The translations under genes were made by a program, and so were the position numbers. The notes below the pieces were generated by a model. The model worked only from the letters and a program-made list of their open reading frames with translations, was not told where the DNA came from and made no database searches. Shown here in pieces: positions 1-7,748 of a stretch of DNA of 11,257 bases (positions are counted from its first letter, which is position 1; each line of letters starts with the position of its first letter). Origin of the DNA: a bacterium (GTDB taxonomy: Bacteria; Actinomycetota; Acidimicrobiia; Acidimicrobiales; Ilumatobacteraceae); assembly GCA_029978815.1 (NCBI GenBank), contig JAPOIQ010000013.1:1-11257 (forward strand). The letters run 5' to 3'.

Positions 1-37
1 ACCAAGCCCGATACTTAAACGTAGACGCGGCCGGCGT

Positions 38-46
38 TGGTACCCT
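38..46 (+). promoter_or_regulatory. Putative extended -10 for a leaderless L,D-transpeptidase mRNA
   Basis: The bases TGGTACCCT fit the extended -10 pattern TGnTAnnnT and end 5 nt before GTG 52, so transcription could begin at or next to the start codon. No convincing -35 hexamer was found. No purine-rich ribosome site precedes any of the candidate starts, which agrees with a leaderless transcript. Confidence 0.4.
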
Positions 47-51
47 CCTGA

Positions 52-1176
52 GTGCGTCTCACGATGTCACTCCCTCACCCCCTTTCTCCGATGATGCTTG
101 ATCGATACCGCCGCTGGATTCCTGCCGTATTTGCTGCAGTGCTGCTGCTCATCATCGTTGTTGTGGGCTCGGTATCAGGAGATGACGCCGCTTCAGAATC
201 TTCAGTACCGCCCACCACGCTCACCCCTCAGTCGACGACGTCGTCGACGACGATTCCGAAAGTCCCCTTGACCCGAAATTTGGAACGAGGGACATCTGGC
301 GACGATGTCGCCATGGTGCAGCAGCGGCTTGCCGATATCGGATTCGATCCGGGGCCGATCGATGGCGTTGTCGGAACGTTGACGAAACAAGCGGTGTGGG
401 CCTACGAAAAGCTCGTGATGGGCGTTCCCCGCGCCGATGCAACTGGAGTCGTCACCCCGGCATTGTGGGATCGAATACAGGAACCGTTGATGGTGCAACC
501 GCGTCGCCCAACCGGAGGATTGCAAAATCACACAGAGATCTATTTAGAAGAGCAAGTGCTCGTGGTGTTCCATAAAGACGTACCCGCTCTGGTCACGCAT
601 ATCTCATCGGGCGAACTTGACGAGTTTGGCGAGCCGGCTCTGTATTGCGAGATCGTCACCTACGACACCGACTCCGACGGTGAACTACTTGAAGAGCCGA
701 TTACAAAGGAGATTTGTGCCTACGCCAAGACTCCCGGCGGCGTGTTTACCTATCGTCGTCTCATCGAGGGCACCCGAAACGGCCCTCTCGGCGACATGTG
801 GAACCCGGTGTATTTCAACTACGGGATCGCCGTTCATGGAGCACTGCAAGTCCCGGCGGAACCGGCATCCCACGGTTGTGTGCGAATCCCGTTACATATT
901 TCGGAGTACTTTCAATCGCTCATTGAGATTGGTGAGTCTGTGCTTGTGTGGAATGGCGTGAGCGAGCCAGAGGACGTTACTTACGAAGAAAGTCTTCCGA
1001 GTTTTGACGGAAGTGTTCCAAACCCAAATCCAACAACCACGACGTCGACGACAACGACCTCGACCACCACCACAACGACCACTGTTGCTCCGACAACAAC
1101 TGTTACACCTGCTGATACAGGCGTGACTTCGTCAACTTCTTCAACGACAATCGTGCAGACCGACGAAGCTGAGTGA
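52..1176 (+). CDS. Membrane-anchored L,D-transpeptidase (YkuD) with peptidoglycan-binding domain
   Basis: Probable cell-wall cross-linking enzyme forming 3-3 (or related) peptide bridges outside the membrane. In the 374-aa protein, residues 22-42 are a hydrophobic anchor after a basic stretch. Residues 52-70 are a Pro/Ser/Thr linker. Residues about 80-141 match a PG_binding_1 repeat (the GDDVAMVQQRLADIGF and DGVVG signatures). Residues about 163-300 are the YkuD catalytic domain, with HG at 262-263 and the SHGCVR motif at 273-278, making Cys276 the nucleophile. Cys199 and Cys222 could form an extracytoplasmic disulfide. The tail from residue 328 is almost pure Thr/Ser. Starts at GTG 52, ATG 64 and ATG 91/94 are all in frame and none has a Shine-Dalgarno site. 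GTG 52 is preferred because an extended -10 element lies just upstream. The gene is convergent with the permease downstream. The family call is firm; the exact cross-link chemistry is inferred. Confidence 0.93.
   Translation: MRLTMSLPHPLSPMMLDRYRRWIPAVFAAVLLLIIVVVGSVSGDDAASESSVPPTTLTPQSTTSSTTIPKVPLTRNLERGTSGDDVAMVQQRLADIGFDPGPIDGVVGTLTKQAVWAYEKLVMGVPRADATGVVTPALWDRIQEPLMVQPRRPTGGLQNHTEIYLEEQVLVVFHKDVPALVTHISSGELDEFGEPALYCEIVTYDTDSDGELLEEPITKEICAYAKTPGGVFTYRRLIEGTRNGPLGDMWNPVYFNYGIAVHGALQVPAEPASHGCVRIPLHISEYFQSLIEIGESVLVWNGVSEPEDVTYEESLPSFDGSVPNPNPTTTTSTTTTSTTTTTTTVAPTTTVTPADTGVTSSTSSTTIVQTDEAE
1033..1083 (+). repeat. Thr-codon low-complexity tract
   Basis: Near-repetitive ACG/ACC/ACA codons with interspersed TCG encode the Thr/Ser tail of the L,D-transpeptidase, about residues 328-344. 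A related, shorter ACG/TCG tract lies at about 231-250 and encodes the first linker. Such tracts can vary in length by slippage. In the protein they probably act as a flexible and perhaps O-glycosylated extracellular spacer, which is inference. Confidence 0.6.
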
Positions 1177-1219
1177 ATTCTTCAGGGACGCGCGTTGAGT
1201 GTGTTCACATTGGGTGGGT

Positions 1220-2137
1220 CTAGCGGGCGAGTGGTACGCCCGGTTGTTTCTGGCTCCGCTCATTGCGGGCCCTCAGCACTGTTTCAACCGCAACAGCGAC
1301 GAGGGCAAGCCAAACAATCGCGAATCCGATGAATCTTGCTGCGGTCATTGTCTCTCCGTAGGCAAGCCATCCCAAGAGAAAGTTGATGACGGGGACCATC
1401 CATCCGATTGGCCCGAGCAGGGTGAACGGGACTCGTGGGGCGGCATGGGCGAAGAGGAGTAATGGGGCAGCAGTGACAAGACCGGTTGCTGCGAGGAGCA
1501 CCCAATCAAATCCTGTCGCAATCTCACCGACTCCACCCGATCGCGTGAGCGAGATGATGACGACAACAACCGCTATCGGGAGCAACGTTGTGACCTCGCC
1601 TGTGAGGCTGTCGATTGGGTCAAGGGGGACACGTCGTTTCACTAGCCCATAGAAGGCCCAGCTGCCTCCGAGAGCAAATGAGAGCCAGGGAATTTGTCCA
1701 TATGAGACCGTGAGGATCGAGATTGACGTGATGACGAGGACGATGGCAAGCATCCGCATGGGGGTGAGGCGCTCTCCGAGAAGGGTGACACCAATGGTCA
1801 TTGTGATGAGTGGCGCGAGGAAGTAGCCGAGAGCGGTTTCGAGTACCCGGCCGGAAACAATGGCCCCAACATATGTCGACCAATTGACGACAAGCAGACC
1901 TGCCGCAAGAAGCAGAAAGCGGCGGACGCTTGGATCTCGTATCGCTGTCACGACATTTGCCATCTGGCCACGCGATGTAACGAGCAGCCACAGCACGATC
2001 ACTGCAGCAATGACTCGCCAGCCAATGAGGTCGACAGCCGAGAACTCATTGAGCAATTTCCAGAATGCGGTGAGGCTTCCCCAAAGGGCATACGCAATTA
2101 CGGCTGAGCGCACACCGCTTTTTGAACGAGGATCCAT
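1220..2137 (-). CDS. rarD: RarD-like EamA/DMT-family permease
   Basis: Inner-membrane transporter of the drug/metabolite superfamily, RarD branch; its substrate is not established. The protein is about 305 aa with some ten hydrophobic segments, arranged as two EamA halves. RarD-type landmarks are YALWGS near the N-terminus, the NWSTYVGAIVSGRVLETALGY region followed by FLAPL (about residues 85-109), GERLTP after TM4, PWLSFALGGSWAFYGLVKR opening the second half, and GPIGWMVPVINFLLGWLAYGE near the end. A GTG at 2143 would add two residues. ATG 2137 is preferred because TAGGTT ends 6 nt upstream of it but abuts the GTG. The gene is divergent from pgi with only about 40 bp between, and convergent with the L,D-transpeptidase. 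The family call is strong; the naming follows E. coli RarD and does not imply chloramphenicol phenotypes. Confidence 0.88.
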   Translation of the reverse strand: MDPRSKSGVRSAVIAYALWGSLTAFWKLLNEFSAVDLIGWRVIAAVIVLWLLVTSRGQMANVVTAIRDPSVRRFLLLAAGLLVVNWSTYVGAIVSGRVLETALGYFLAPLITMTIGVTLLGERLTPMRMLAIVLVITSISILTVSYGQIPWLSFALGGSWAFYGLVKRRVPLDPIDSLTGEVTTLLPIAVVVVIISLTRSGGVGEIATGFDWVLLAATGLVTAAPLLLFAHAAPRVPFTLLGPIGWMVPVINFLLGWLAYGETMTAARFIGFAIVWLALVAVAVETVLRARNERSQKQPGVPLAR

Positions 2138-2143
2138 CGCCAC

Positions 2144-2149
2144 AACCTA
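2144..2149 (-). promoter_or_regulatory. Putative -10 for a leaderless rarD mRNA
   Basis: TAGGTT on the minus strand (TAnnnT) ends exactly 6 nt before ATG 2137. A perfect TTGACA also occurs upstream on the same strand (2173-2178), but the 23-nt spacer is too long for an ordinary -35/-10 pair. The rarD and pgi promoters must overlap in this 39-45 bp gap, so the two genes may compete for polymerase. Confidence 0.35.
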
Positions 2150-2169
2150 TGCCGGTGACAGGTTCTCAG

Positions 2170-2175
2170 TAGTGT
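2170..2175 (+). promoter_or_regulatory. Putative -10 for a leaderless pgi mRNA
   Basis: TAGTGT (TAnnnT) ends 7 nt before GTG 2183. A short inverted pair, TGACA at 2156-2160 and TGTCA at 2173-2177, overlaps it. No good -35 is seen at the usual distance and no Shine-Dalgarno site precedes the start. Confidence 0.35.
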
Positions 2176-2182
2176 CAAGTCA

Positions 2183-3739
2183 GTGAAATACCTGACCAAT
2201 GTTCACGCGGAGAACCGGACTCTCAAAGAGTTATTCGATGCAGACCCGTCGCGGGCGCATCGTTATGTCGTCTCGGTAGCAGGTTTGCGAGTTGATTGGT
2301 CTCGTCAACCGGTGACAGATGAAATTCTTCAGTCATTGCGATCCGCCGCGCGCGCTGCCGATGTGAGCGACCGTTTTCGTTCTCTGATCGCCGGGGAGCA
2401 TGTCAACGCCACAGAGGACCGTGCGGTACTTCACATGGCCTTGCGAGGCAACCGATCAGCCTCGTATGAGGTTGATGGTTTGAACGTCATGGATGACATA
2501 CATGGCGAACTGTCTCGAATGAAATCATTTGTTGACGAAGTTCGGGCGAACCCTCGCATTACCGACATTGTCAATATTGGGATCGGTGGTTCAGATCTAG
2601 GTCCGGCGATGGCGGCCCAAGCGCTTGCAGGAGATGCGCATCCTCGCCTCAAGGCTCATTTTGTGTCGAATATTGATGCCGCCGATATTGAATCAGTGCT
2701 CCAGCAAGTACGACCGGAAACGACTCTATTCGTCATCGTCTCAAAGACGTTCGGCACCCTAGAGACCTTGACGAACGCAAATGTTGCTCGCCAGTGGCTA
2801 GTCGAGGCACTTGGTGAAGCCGCTGTCGCAGAGCATTTTGCCGCAGTATCAACTGCTCGCGAGAAGGTTGCCGCGTTTGGCATCGGGGCAGACAGGACGT
2901 TCGGATTCTGGGATTGGGTCGGCGGCCGATACTCGCTGTGGTCAGCGGTTGGCCTCTCGTTGATGTTGCTCATTGGGCCTGAGCGTTTCGCAGAGTTTCT
3001 CGATGGTGCTCGAGAGATTGACAGTCACATGATTGAGACACTCATTGATGCTGACCGTCTCGACGACAATGTGGTTGTCACACTCGCGTTGATCGGGGTG
3101 CTACATCGAAACGTGCTGAATCGGCCGACGAAAGCGGTGATTCCGTACGTCCACGAGCTCCGCAGGTTTCCTGCTTACCTGCAGCAACTCGACATGGAAT
3201 CAAATGGCAAGTCAGTAACACACAATGGCGATGAAGTCGATGGTGCCACAGGCCCGGTGATTTGGGGCGAGCCGGGAACGAATGGTCAGCATGCCTTCTT
3301 CCAACTCTTGCATCAGGGCACCGACATCATCCCAGTTGACTTCATTGGAGTTGCTCGCCCGCGGCATGAACGCATTGAGCAGCACGATGCACTCTTCGCG
3401 AATCTTCTGGCTCAGGCGCAGGCGCTCGCGTTTGGGCGGCCGTTACCTAATGCACCACACCGGAATTTTGCCGGCAACCGGCCGAGCACGTTGATTCTCG
3501 CTGAACGACTTGATGCGCGAACCCTGGGTCAACTGATAGCGCTCTACGAGCACATCGTCTTTGTACAAGGCGTGATGTGGGGCATTAATAGTTTTGACCA
3601 ATGGGGAGTCGAACTGGGCAAAGAGCTAGCGAATGCGCTCGCCCCAGCGCTCTCTAATGACGGGGTTGACCTTGAGCACATCGAAGATCCCTCGACCCGG
3701 TCAGCCATTGAGTGGTACCGGAAAAACCGATCGAAATAG
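2183..3739 (+). CDS. pgi: Glucose-6-phosphate isomerase
   Basis: Cytosolic enzyme interconverting glucose-6-phosphate and fructose-6-phosphate in glycolysis and gluconeogenesis. The 518-aa protein is slightly shorter than the E. coli enzyme, mainly at the N-terminus. Phosphosugar-binding SIS elements are seen: NIGIGGSDLGPAM (131-143) and SKTFGTLET (187-195). Both family signatures are present: DWVGGRYSLWSAVGLSL (244-260), and GVMWGINSF followed by DQWGVELGK (463-480). Predicted catalytic residues are Arg249, Glu339 in MESNGK, His370 in GTNGQH and Lys480. All expected active-site residues are present, so the gene should be functional. The start is GTG 2183, with no ribosome site but TAGTGT 7 nt upstream. 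No more upstream in-frame start fits the family N-terminus better. The gene is convergent with glgX, and both act on glucose phosphate/glycogen flux, but they are not co-transcribed. Confidence 0.97.
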   Translation: MKYLTNVHAENRTLKELFDADPSRAHRYVVSVAGLRVDWSRQPVTDEILQSLRSAARAADVSDRFRSLIAGEHVNATEDRAVLHMALRGNRSASYEVDGLNVMDDIHGELSRMKSFVDEVRANPRITDIVNIGIGGSDLGPAMAAQALAGDAHPRLKAHFVSNIDAADIESVLQQVRPETTLFVIVSKTFGTLETLTNANVARQWLVEALGEAAVAEHFAAVSTAREKVAAFGIGADRTFGFWDWVGGRYSLWSAVGLSLMLLIGPERFAEFLDGAREIDSHMIETLIDADRLDDNVVVTLALIGVLHRNVLNRPTKAVIPYVHELRRFPAYLQQLDMESNGKSVTHNGDEVDGATGPVIWGEPGTNGQHAFFQLLHQGTDIIPVDFIGVARPRHERIEQHDALFANLLAQAQALAFGRPLPNAPHRNFAGNRPSTLILAERLDARTLGQLIALYEHIVFVQGVMWGINSFDQWGVELGKELANALAPALSNDGVDLEHIEDPSTRSAIEWYRKNRSK

Positions 3740-3744
3740 GGCCT

Positions 3745-5889
3745 CTATTGGTGGGCTGATCGCTCGAAGACGAGTGTGGTGCGACTCGGGAGAACAAAGT
3801 CCGCGTTTGACATAACTCGTTCAGAGTCATCGGAGCCGATACTCGGCCGAGACGAGTCGAATCGAATGATCCACTCAGATCCCCACTGTGCAGTGGGCAT
3901 TTTCCACGTCAGATCAATCGGGCTTGCCGAAAACACGCAGAGGAAACTGTCGTCAACAATTCGGTTTCCAAATCGGTCGGGTATCGAAATTGCTTCTCCA
4001 TTAAGGAAAACGCCAACTGCCTGAGCGAAGCCTTGTTCCCAATCAGATGGACTCATTTCTTCGCCATCGGGGCGAAACCATGTCATGTCGTCGTTATCTC
4101 GAAGAGGCCGGCCGTGGAACCATCGCCGCCGACGAAAAATAGGGTGTGCTGACCGGAATGCGGTGAGACGTTGAGTCCACTCGAGTGTGGTGTTGTCGAT
4201 TGTGGACCAGTCGAGCCAACTCAACTCATTGTCATGGCAGTACGCATTGTTATTTCCGTGTTGAGTCCGGCCGAGTTCGTCGCCGCTAAGAAGCATGGGA
4301 ACCCCCTGTGAGAGCAGGAGGGTTGCGATTAGGTTGCGTCGCTGACGATCTCGAAGGTGACGAATTGTCTCGTCATCGGTGGGTCCTTCGGCCCCGTGAT
4401 TCCACGAACGGTTATGCGACTCGCCGTCCCGGCTGTCCTCGCCGTTGTCCTCGTTATGTTTCTCGTTGTAACTCACGAGGTCTGAAAGAGTGAAACCGTC
4501 GTGGCAGGTGATGAAGTTGATCGAGGCCGTTGGACGGCGTGTATCTGATCGGTACAGGTCTGATGATCCGGTGAATCGCTGAGCAAAGGTCGCAAGACGA
4601 GAATGTTCACCTCTCCAGAAGTCCCGCATCGTGTCTCGGTAGTCAGCGTTCCACTCAGACCATTTCGGTGGAAAATTTCCAACTTGGTAACCGCCTTCAC
4701 CGACATCCCAGGGCTCAGCGATGAGTTTGACCTGTGAGAGCACTGGGTCTTGATGAATGATGTCGAAAAATGCGGATAACCGGTCAACCTCGAAGAGCTC
4801 TCGGGCGAGAGCGGAGGCGAGGTCGAATCGGAATCCATCGACGTGCATCTCGAGCACCCAGTATCGAAGGCTGTCCATGATGAGCTGCAACACATGTGGA
4901 TGCCGCATATTGAGGGAGTTTCCGCAACCCGTGAAGTCAAGATAGTGGCGTGGGTTCTCGTCGATCAGTCGGTAGTAGGCGTGGTTGTCAATACCGCGCA
5001 TCGACAGGGTTGGCCCAAGGTGGTTCCCCTCAGCGGTGTGGTTATACACCACATCCAAAATGACCTCGATCCCCGCGGCGTGAAGGGCGGCGATCGTGCT
5101 GCGAAGGTCACTGGCGGGGTCGGAATGGTCTTGCGCACCGTACTCGTTATGCGCGCTGAAGTAGCCGAGAGTGTTGTAGCCCCAGTAGTTGCGTCGTCCC
5201 TGTTGGACGAGGTGATGATCGTGAACAAACTGATGTATTGGCATGAGCTCGATAGCGGTGATGCCAAGTTGAACAAGGTGCTCGAGCACCGCCGGGTGGC
5301 GAAGGGCAGAGAATGTTCCACGTTCATGTGGAGGGACATCTGGGTGTTGCATCGTGAGCCCACGAACGTGCGCCTCGTAGATGATGCTCTCATGTGTGGG
5401 CGTCCGCAGAAGTTGGTCGTCTCCCCAATTAAATGAAGGGTCATGCACGACCCCAAGAGGGACAAATGTGGCCGAGTCAGAGGCATCTGCGAACTCTGGG
5501 TCATCCAGATCGTACGCAAAGCATGCTGAGTCCCAGTTGAGATCTCCATCGATGTGTTTTGCGTAGGGGTCGAGTAGCAATTTGTTCGGGTTATGCCACA
5601 GACCTGCATCTGGATTCCACTCGCCGTGCACGCGATATCCGTAGTGCTGTCCAGGAGTTATGTCGGGAAGATATGCGTGCCAGATATGCCCGTCGACTTC
5701 GTTGAGCGCAATACGTTGTTCTTCACGTGCAGCATCACCTGGTCCGGCGAGCAAGCACAGTTCGACTTGTTCGGCACTTGAGGAAAACATCGCAAAATTT
5801 GTTCCTGCCCCGTCGAAGGTCGCCCCAAGGGGGTGGGGTTCACCTGCCCACACCCTGCGATGGAGTGAAGGATGCGCGTGCCGACTCAC
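3745..5889 (-). CDS. glgX: Glycogen debranching enzyme (GH13 isoamylase type)
   Basis: Hydrolyses alpha-1,6 branch points of glycogen or limit dextrins in the cytosol during glycogen breakdown. In the 714-aa protein, residues about 13-105 form the CBM48-like N-terminal domain (VWAGEPHPLGATFDGAGTNF is the GlgX/TreX opening). The GH13 barrel follows with all four conserved regions: DVVYNH (279-284), GFRFDLA with nucleophile Asp356 (352-358), IAEPWD with acid/base Glu392 (390-395), and CHDGFTL with Asp464 (462-468). A beta-rich C-terminal domain completes it. The length is normal for GlgX. The start is GTG 5889; an in-frame TAA at 5908-5910 limits further extension, and GTG 5853 is the only other plausible start. 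No clear ribosome site is seen. The gene is divergent from the acyl-CoA dehydrogenase gene, with 57 bp between, and convergent with pgi. Confidence 0.96.
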   Translation of the reverse strand: MSRHAHPSLHRRVWAGEPHPLGATFDGAGTNFAMFSSSAEQVELCLLAGPGDAAREEQRIALNEVDGHIWHAYLPDITPGQHYGYRVHGEWNPDAGLWHNPNKLLLDPYAKHIDGDLNWDSACFAYDLDDPEFADASDSATFVPLGVVHDPSFNWGDDQLLRTPTHESIIYEAHVRGLTMQHPDVPPHERGTFSALRHPAVLEHLVQLGITAIELMPIHQFVHDHHLVQQGRRNYWGYNTLGYFSAHNEYGAQDHSDPASDLRSTIAALHAAGIEVILDVVYNHTAEGNHLGPTLSMRGIDNHAYYRLIDENPRHYLDFTGCGNSLNMRHPHVLQLIMDSLRYWVLEMHVDGFRFDLASALARELFEVDRLSAFFDIIHQDPVLSQVKLIAEPWDVGEGGYQVGNFPPKWSEWNADYRDTMRDFWRGEHSRLATFAQRFTGSSDLYRSDTRRPTASINFITCHDGFTLSDLVSYNEKHNEDNGEDSRDGESHNRSWNHGAEGPTDDETIRHLRDRQRRNLIATLLLSQGVPMLLSGDELGRTQHGNNNAYCHDNELSWLDWSTIDNTTLEWTQRLTAFRSAHPIFRRRRWFHGRPLRDNDDMTWFRPDGEEMSPSDWEQGFAQAVGVFLNGEAISIPDRFGNRIVDDSFLCVFSASPIDLTWKMPTAQWGSEWIIRFDSSRPSIGSDDSERVMSNADFVLPSRTTLVFERSAHQ

Positions 5890-5895
5890 CTTAGA

Positions 5896-5901
5896 ATTCT
5901 G
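5896..5901 (-). promoter_or_regulatory. Putative -10 for a leaderless glgX mRNA
   Basis: CAGAAT on the minus strand matches TATAAT at four of six positions, including the key A2 and T6, and ends exactly 6 nt before GTG 5889. It lies in the 57-bp gap shared with the divergent dehydrogenase operon. This is a weaker match than the TAnnnT sites elsewhere in the window. Confidence 0.25.
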
Positions 5902-5934
5902 CCCGGTTTACGCCGCCAACCCTCTGTTATCGGG

Positions 5935-5940
5935 CATGAT
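5935..5940 (+). promoter_or_regulatory. Putative -10 for the dehydrogenase-pafBC transcript
   Basis: CATGAT matches TATAAT at four of six positions and ends 6 nt before ATG 5947. The intervening bases TGGAGG look like a Shine-Dalgarno core but directly abut the ATG, too close for normal use. A leaderless transcript is therefore at least as plausible. TGTTAT at 5925-5930 is an alternative -10 that would give a short leader. Confidence 0.25.
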
Positions 5941-5946
5941 TGGAGG

Positions 5947-6819
5947 ATGGCTGAAGGAAAGACTATTGAACGAGTTGGCGTGATTGGCTGCGGACTTATG
6001 GGTTCGGGCATCGCAGAAGTGTGCGCACGCGCTGGGCTTGACGTTCTTGTGCGGGAGGCGTCTGCAGAGGCTGCTGAGGCTGGCCGTGCTCGTCTCATCA
6101 CCTCATTTGATCGGGGTGTCTCCGCGAACAAAATGACGGAAGAAGACCGTGACGCAGCGATGGCACGCCTGTCGTTCACTACTGACATTGGTGACCTTTC
6201 AGACCGCGATCTTGTGGTTGAAGCGATCATCGAAGACGAAGATATGAAGGTTGGGCTCTTCCGAGATCTTGACAAAGTGCTCACAAACGCGGATGCGATT
6301 CTTGCCTCGAATACCTCGTCGATTCCGATCATGAAACTTGGTACCGCCACAGATCGGCCAGAGCAGGTGATTGGTATTCACTTCTTTAACCCGGTACCTG
6401 TTCTGAGACTTGTTGAACTCGTAGAGAGTTTGATGACGTCGAAAGAGACCTCTTTGCGTGCAGAGGTATTTGCCGAAGGGATGTTGTCGAAGCGGGTGAT
6501 TCGTTCGCAGGACCGTGCGGGGTTCGTCGTGAATGCGTTACTCATCCCGTATCTGCTCTCTGCAATTCGAATGATGGAGTCTGGCTTCGCTTCTGCAGAT
6601 GACATCGATATCGGAATGGTGGAGGGTTGTAGTCACCCGATGGGGCCATTACGTCTCACCGATCTCATCGGGCTCGATACGACGCTTGCTGTGGCAGAGA
6701 GTTTGTACGAAGAATTTAAGGAGCCGCTCTATGCGCCCCCGCCGGTTCTGTCTCGCATGGTTGATGCTGGCCTCCTCGGGCGGAAGTCAGGCCGCGGCTT
6801 TTACGATTATCGACGCTGA
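5947..6819 (+). CDS. fadB2: 3-hydroxyacyl-CoA (3-hydroxybutyryl-CoA) dehydrogenase
   Basis: Cytosolic NAD(P)-dependent oxidoreductase interconverting 3-hydroxyacyl-CoA and 3-oxoacyl-CoA in fatty-acid degradation or short-chain (butyrate/PHB-type) metabolism. The protein is 290 aa, the usual length of the stand-alone enzyme. The N-terminal Rossmann fold shows VIGCGLMGSGIAE (12-24). Catalytic residues align with the known HADH set: Ser124 in SNTSS, His145 in GIHFFNPVP, Glu157 in LVELV and Asn196 in FVVNALL. The C-terminal domain ends with GLLGRKSGRGFYDY. ATG 5947 is chosen because upstream in-frame starts (5872, 5878) fall inside glgX on the other strand and add no family sequence. Its TGA shares one base with the pafB ATG, so translation is probably coupled. 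Substrate chain length cannot be read from the sequence. The link to PafBC is positional only. Confidence 0.94.
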   Translation: MAEGKTIERVGVIGCGLMGSGIAEVCARAGLDVLVREASAEAAEAGRARLITSFDRGVSANKMTEEDRDAAMARLSFTTDIGDLSDRDLVVEAIIEDEDMKVGLFRDLDKVLTNADAILASNTSSIPIMKLGTATDRPEQVIGIHFFNPVPVLRLVELVESLMTSKETSLRAEVFAEGMLSKRVIRSQDRAGFVVNALLIPYLLSAIRMMESGFASADDIDIGMVEGCSHPMGPLRLTDLIGLDTTLAVAESLYEEFKEPLYAPPPVLSRMVDAGLLGRKSGRGFYDYRR

Positions 6820-7748
6820 TGGCTGACCGCGTTGAGCGTCTCACTAACTTGCTGGCGCTGCTACTTGAAACTCGTCGGCCGCTCACGCTTCATGAAATTG
6901 CTTCAGAACTCGGAGGTCAATACCCGGATGCGGGTCAGGCTCGTCGCGCTGCATTTGAACGCGACAAGGCGTCGTTACGCGAGATTGGCATCGAGATTTC
7001 TTCGGAAACATTTGGTGGGGACCGTGCGGGGGAGATGGGCTATTGGGTTGACCGTTCCGGGTTTGAGTTACCAGATCTCGAATTGACCGAGGATGAAGTT
7101 CGAGCGCTTCAGTTGTCGTTAGCGGCGACGCGACCTGACTCGGCGATCGGCGAGGAGGCCTTATGGAAACTCGGGGGAGTTGGAGGCGGTGTCGGCGGGC
7201 CAATACGGATGCATCTCCCGGAGTTGCCTGCACTGCCGGTGTTGCGTTCGGCGGTTGCGCATCGGCATCCGGTGTCGTTCTTATATGCCGGTACGACCCG
7301 CAACGTTGATCCGTGGGGGCTGATGTTGCGCGATGGATTTTGGTATGTCGTCGGTTTTGACCATGATCGAAATGATCGTCGCACGTTCAGAGTTGACCGG
7401 TGTGAGGGGCAAATTTCGGTCGATGCCTCAGTTGAGTTTGAGCGACCTGATGGCGCATCTCTTGAGGTGGCGTTGCCGACCAACCCGTTGCTGCTCGGCG
7501 ATGAAGTCGAAGGTGAGCGAATGGCGCGCATTCACATTGCATCTCGCCGGGCGTGGCTTGTTGAGCGAGAGGTCGGTACCGATCGAGTTGAGGATCGGCG
7601 TGAAGATGGTTCCATCGTTATTTCGCTTCCATTCACCAATGAGGATGCGTTGAGGTCGTGGGTCCTCGGTTTTCTCGATGATGCAGAACTCCTTGACCCA
7701 AGTGAGGTGCGACAGCGTCTCATCAACTGGTTAGAAAGCATGATCTGA
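6819..7748 (+). CDS. pafB: WYL-domain transcriptional regulator PafB
   Basis: First subunit of the PafBC transcription activator, which in mycobacteria drives the LexA-independent DNA-damage response (established for the family). The protein is 309 aa. Residues 1-60 form a winged helix-turn-helix with the PafB-typical RLTNLLALLLETRRPLT opening and ERDKASLREIGIEI. A helical linker region follows, including a Gly-rich loop at 118-127. Residues about 141-198 are the WYL domain, in which FLYAG (154-158) stands at the WYL position and the ligand-pocket basic motif appears as RRTFRVDRCEG (187-197). A C-terminal WCX-like extension ends the protein. It starts in the TGATG overlap with the dehydrogenase and ends in the same kind of overlap with pafC, with no strong ribosome site of its own, so translational coupling is likely. 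Confidence 0.92.
   Translation: MADRVERLTNLLALLLETRRPLTLHEIASELGGQYPDAGQARRAAFERDKASLREIGIEISSETFGGDRAGEMGYWVDRSGFELPDLELTEDEVRALQLSLAATRPDSAIGEEALWKLGGVGGGVGGPIRMHLPELPALPVLRSAVAHRHPVSFLYAGTTRNVDPWGLMLRDGFWYVVGFDHDRNDRRTFRVDRCEGQISVDASVEFERPDGASLEVALPTNPLLLGDEVEGERMARIHIASRRAWLVEREVGTDRVEDRREDGSIVISLPFTNEDALRSWVLGFLDDAELLDPSEVRQRLINWLESMI

Noticed and set aside
231..248. Perfect 18-bp palindrome GTCGACGACGTCGTCGAC
   Set aside because: It arises naturally from alternating ACG/TCG codons in the Ser/Thr linker of the L,D-transpeptidase and lies within coding sequence, so no separate function is needed.
2144..2182. Classical sigma-70 promoter for rarD using TTGACA at 2173-2178
   Set aside because: The perfect TTGACA is 23 nt from TAGGTT and no -10-like hexamer sits at 16-18 nt spacing, so I do not call it a -35.
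4843..5436. Open frame of 197 codons on the plus strand inside glgX
   Set aside because: It is antisense to well-conserved GH13 motifs of glgX, its translation shows no recognisable domain, and it has no start context. The 214-codon minus-strand frame at 4965-5609 is likewise an out-of-frame shadow of glgX.
5872..5946. 25-residue N-terminal extension of the 3-hydroxyacyl-CoA dehydrogenase
   Set aside because: It would start inside glgX on the other strand, and the family's N-terminus begins just before the Rossmann glycine motif, which ATG 5947 already provides.
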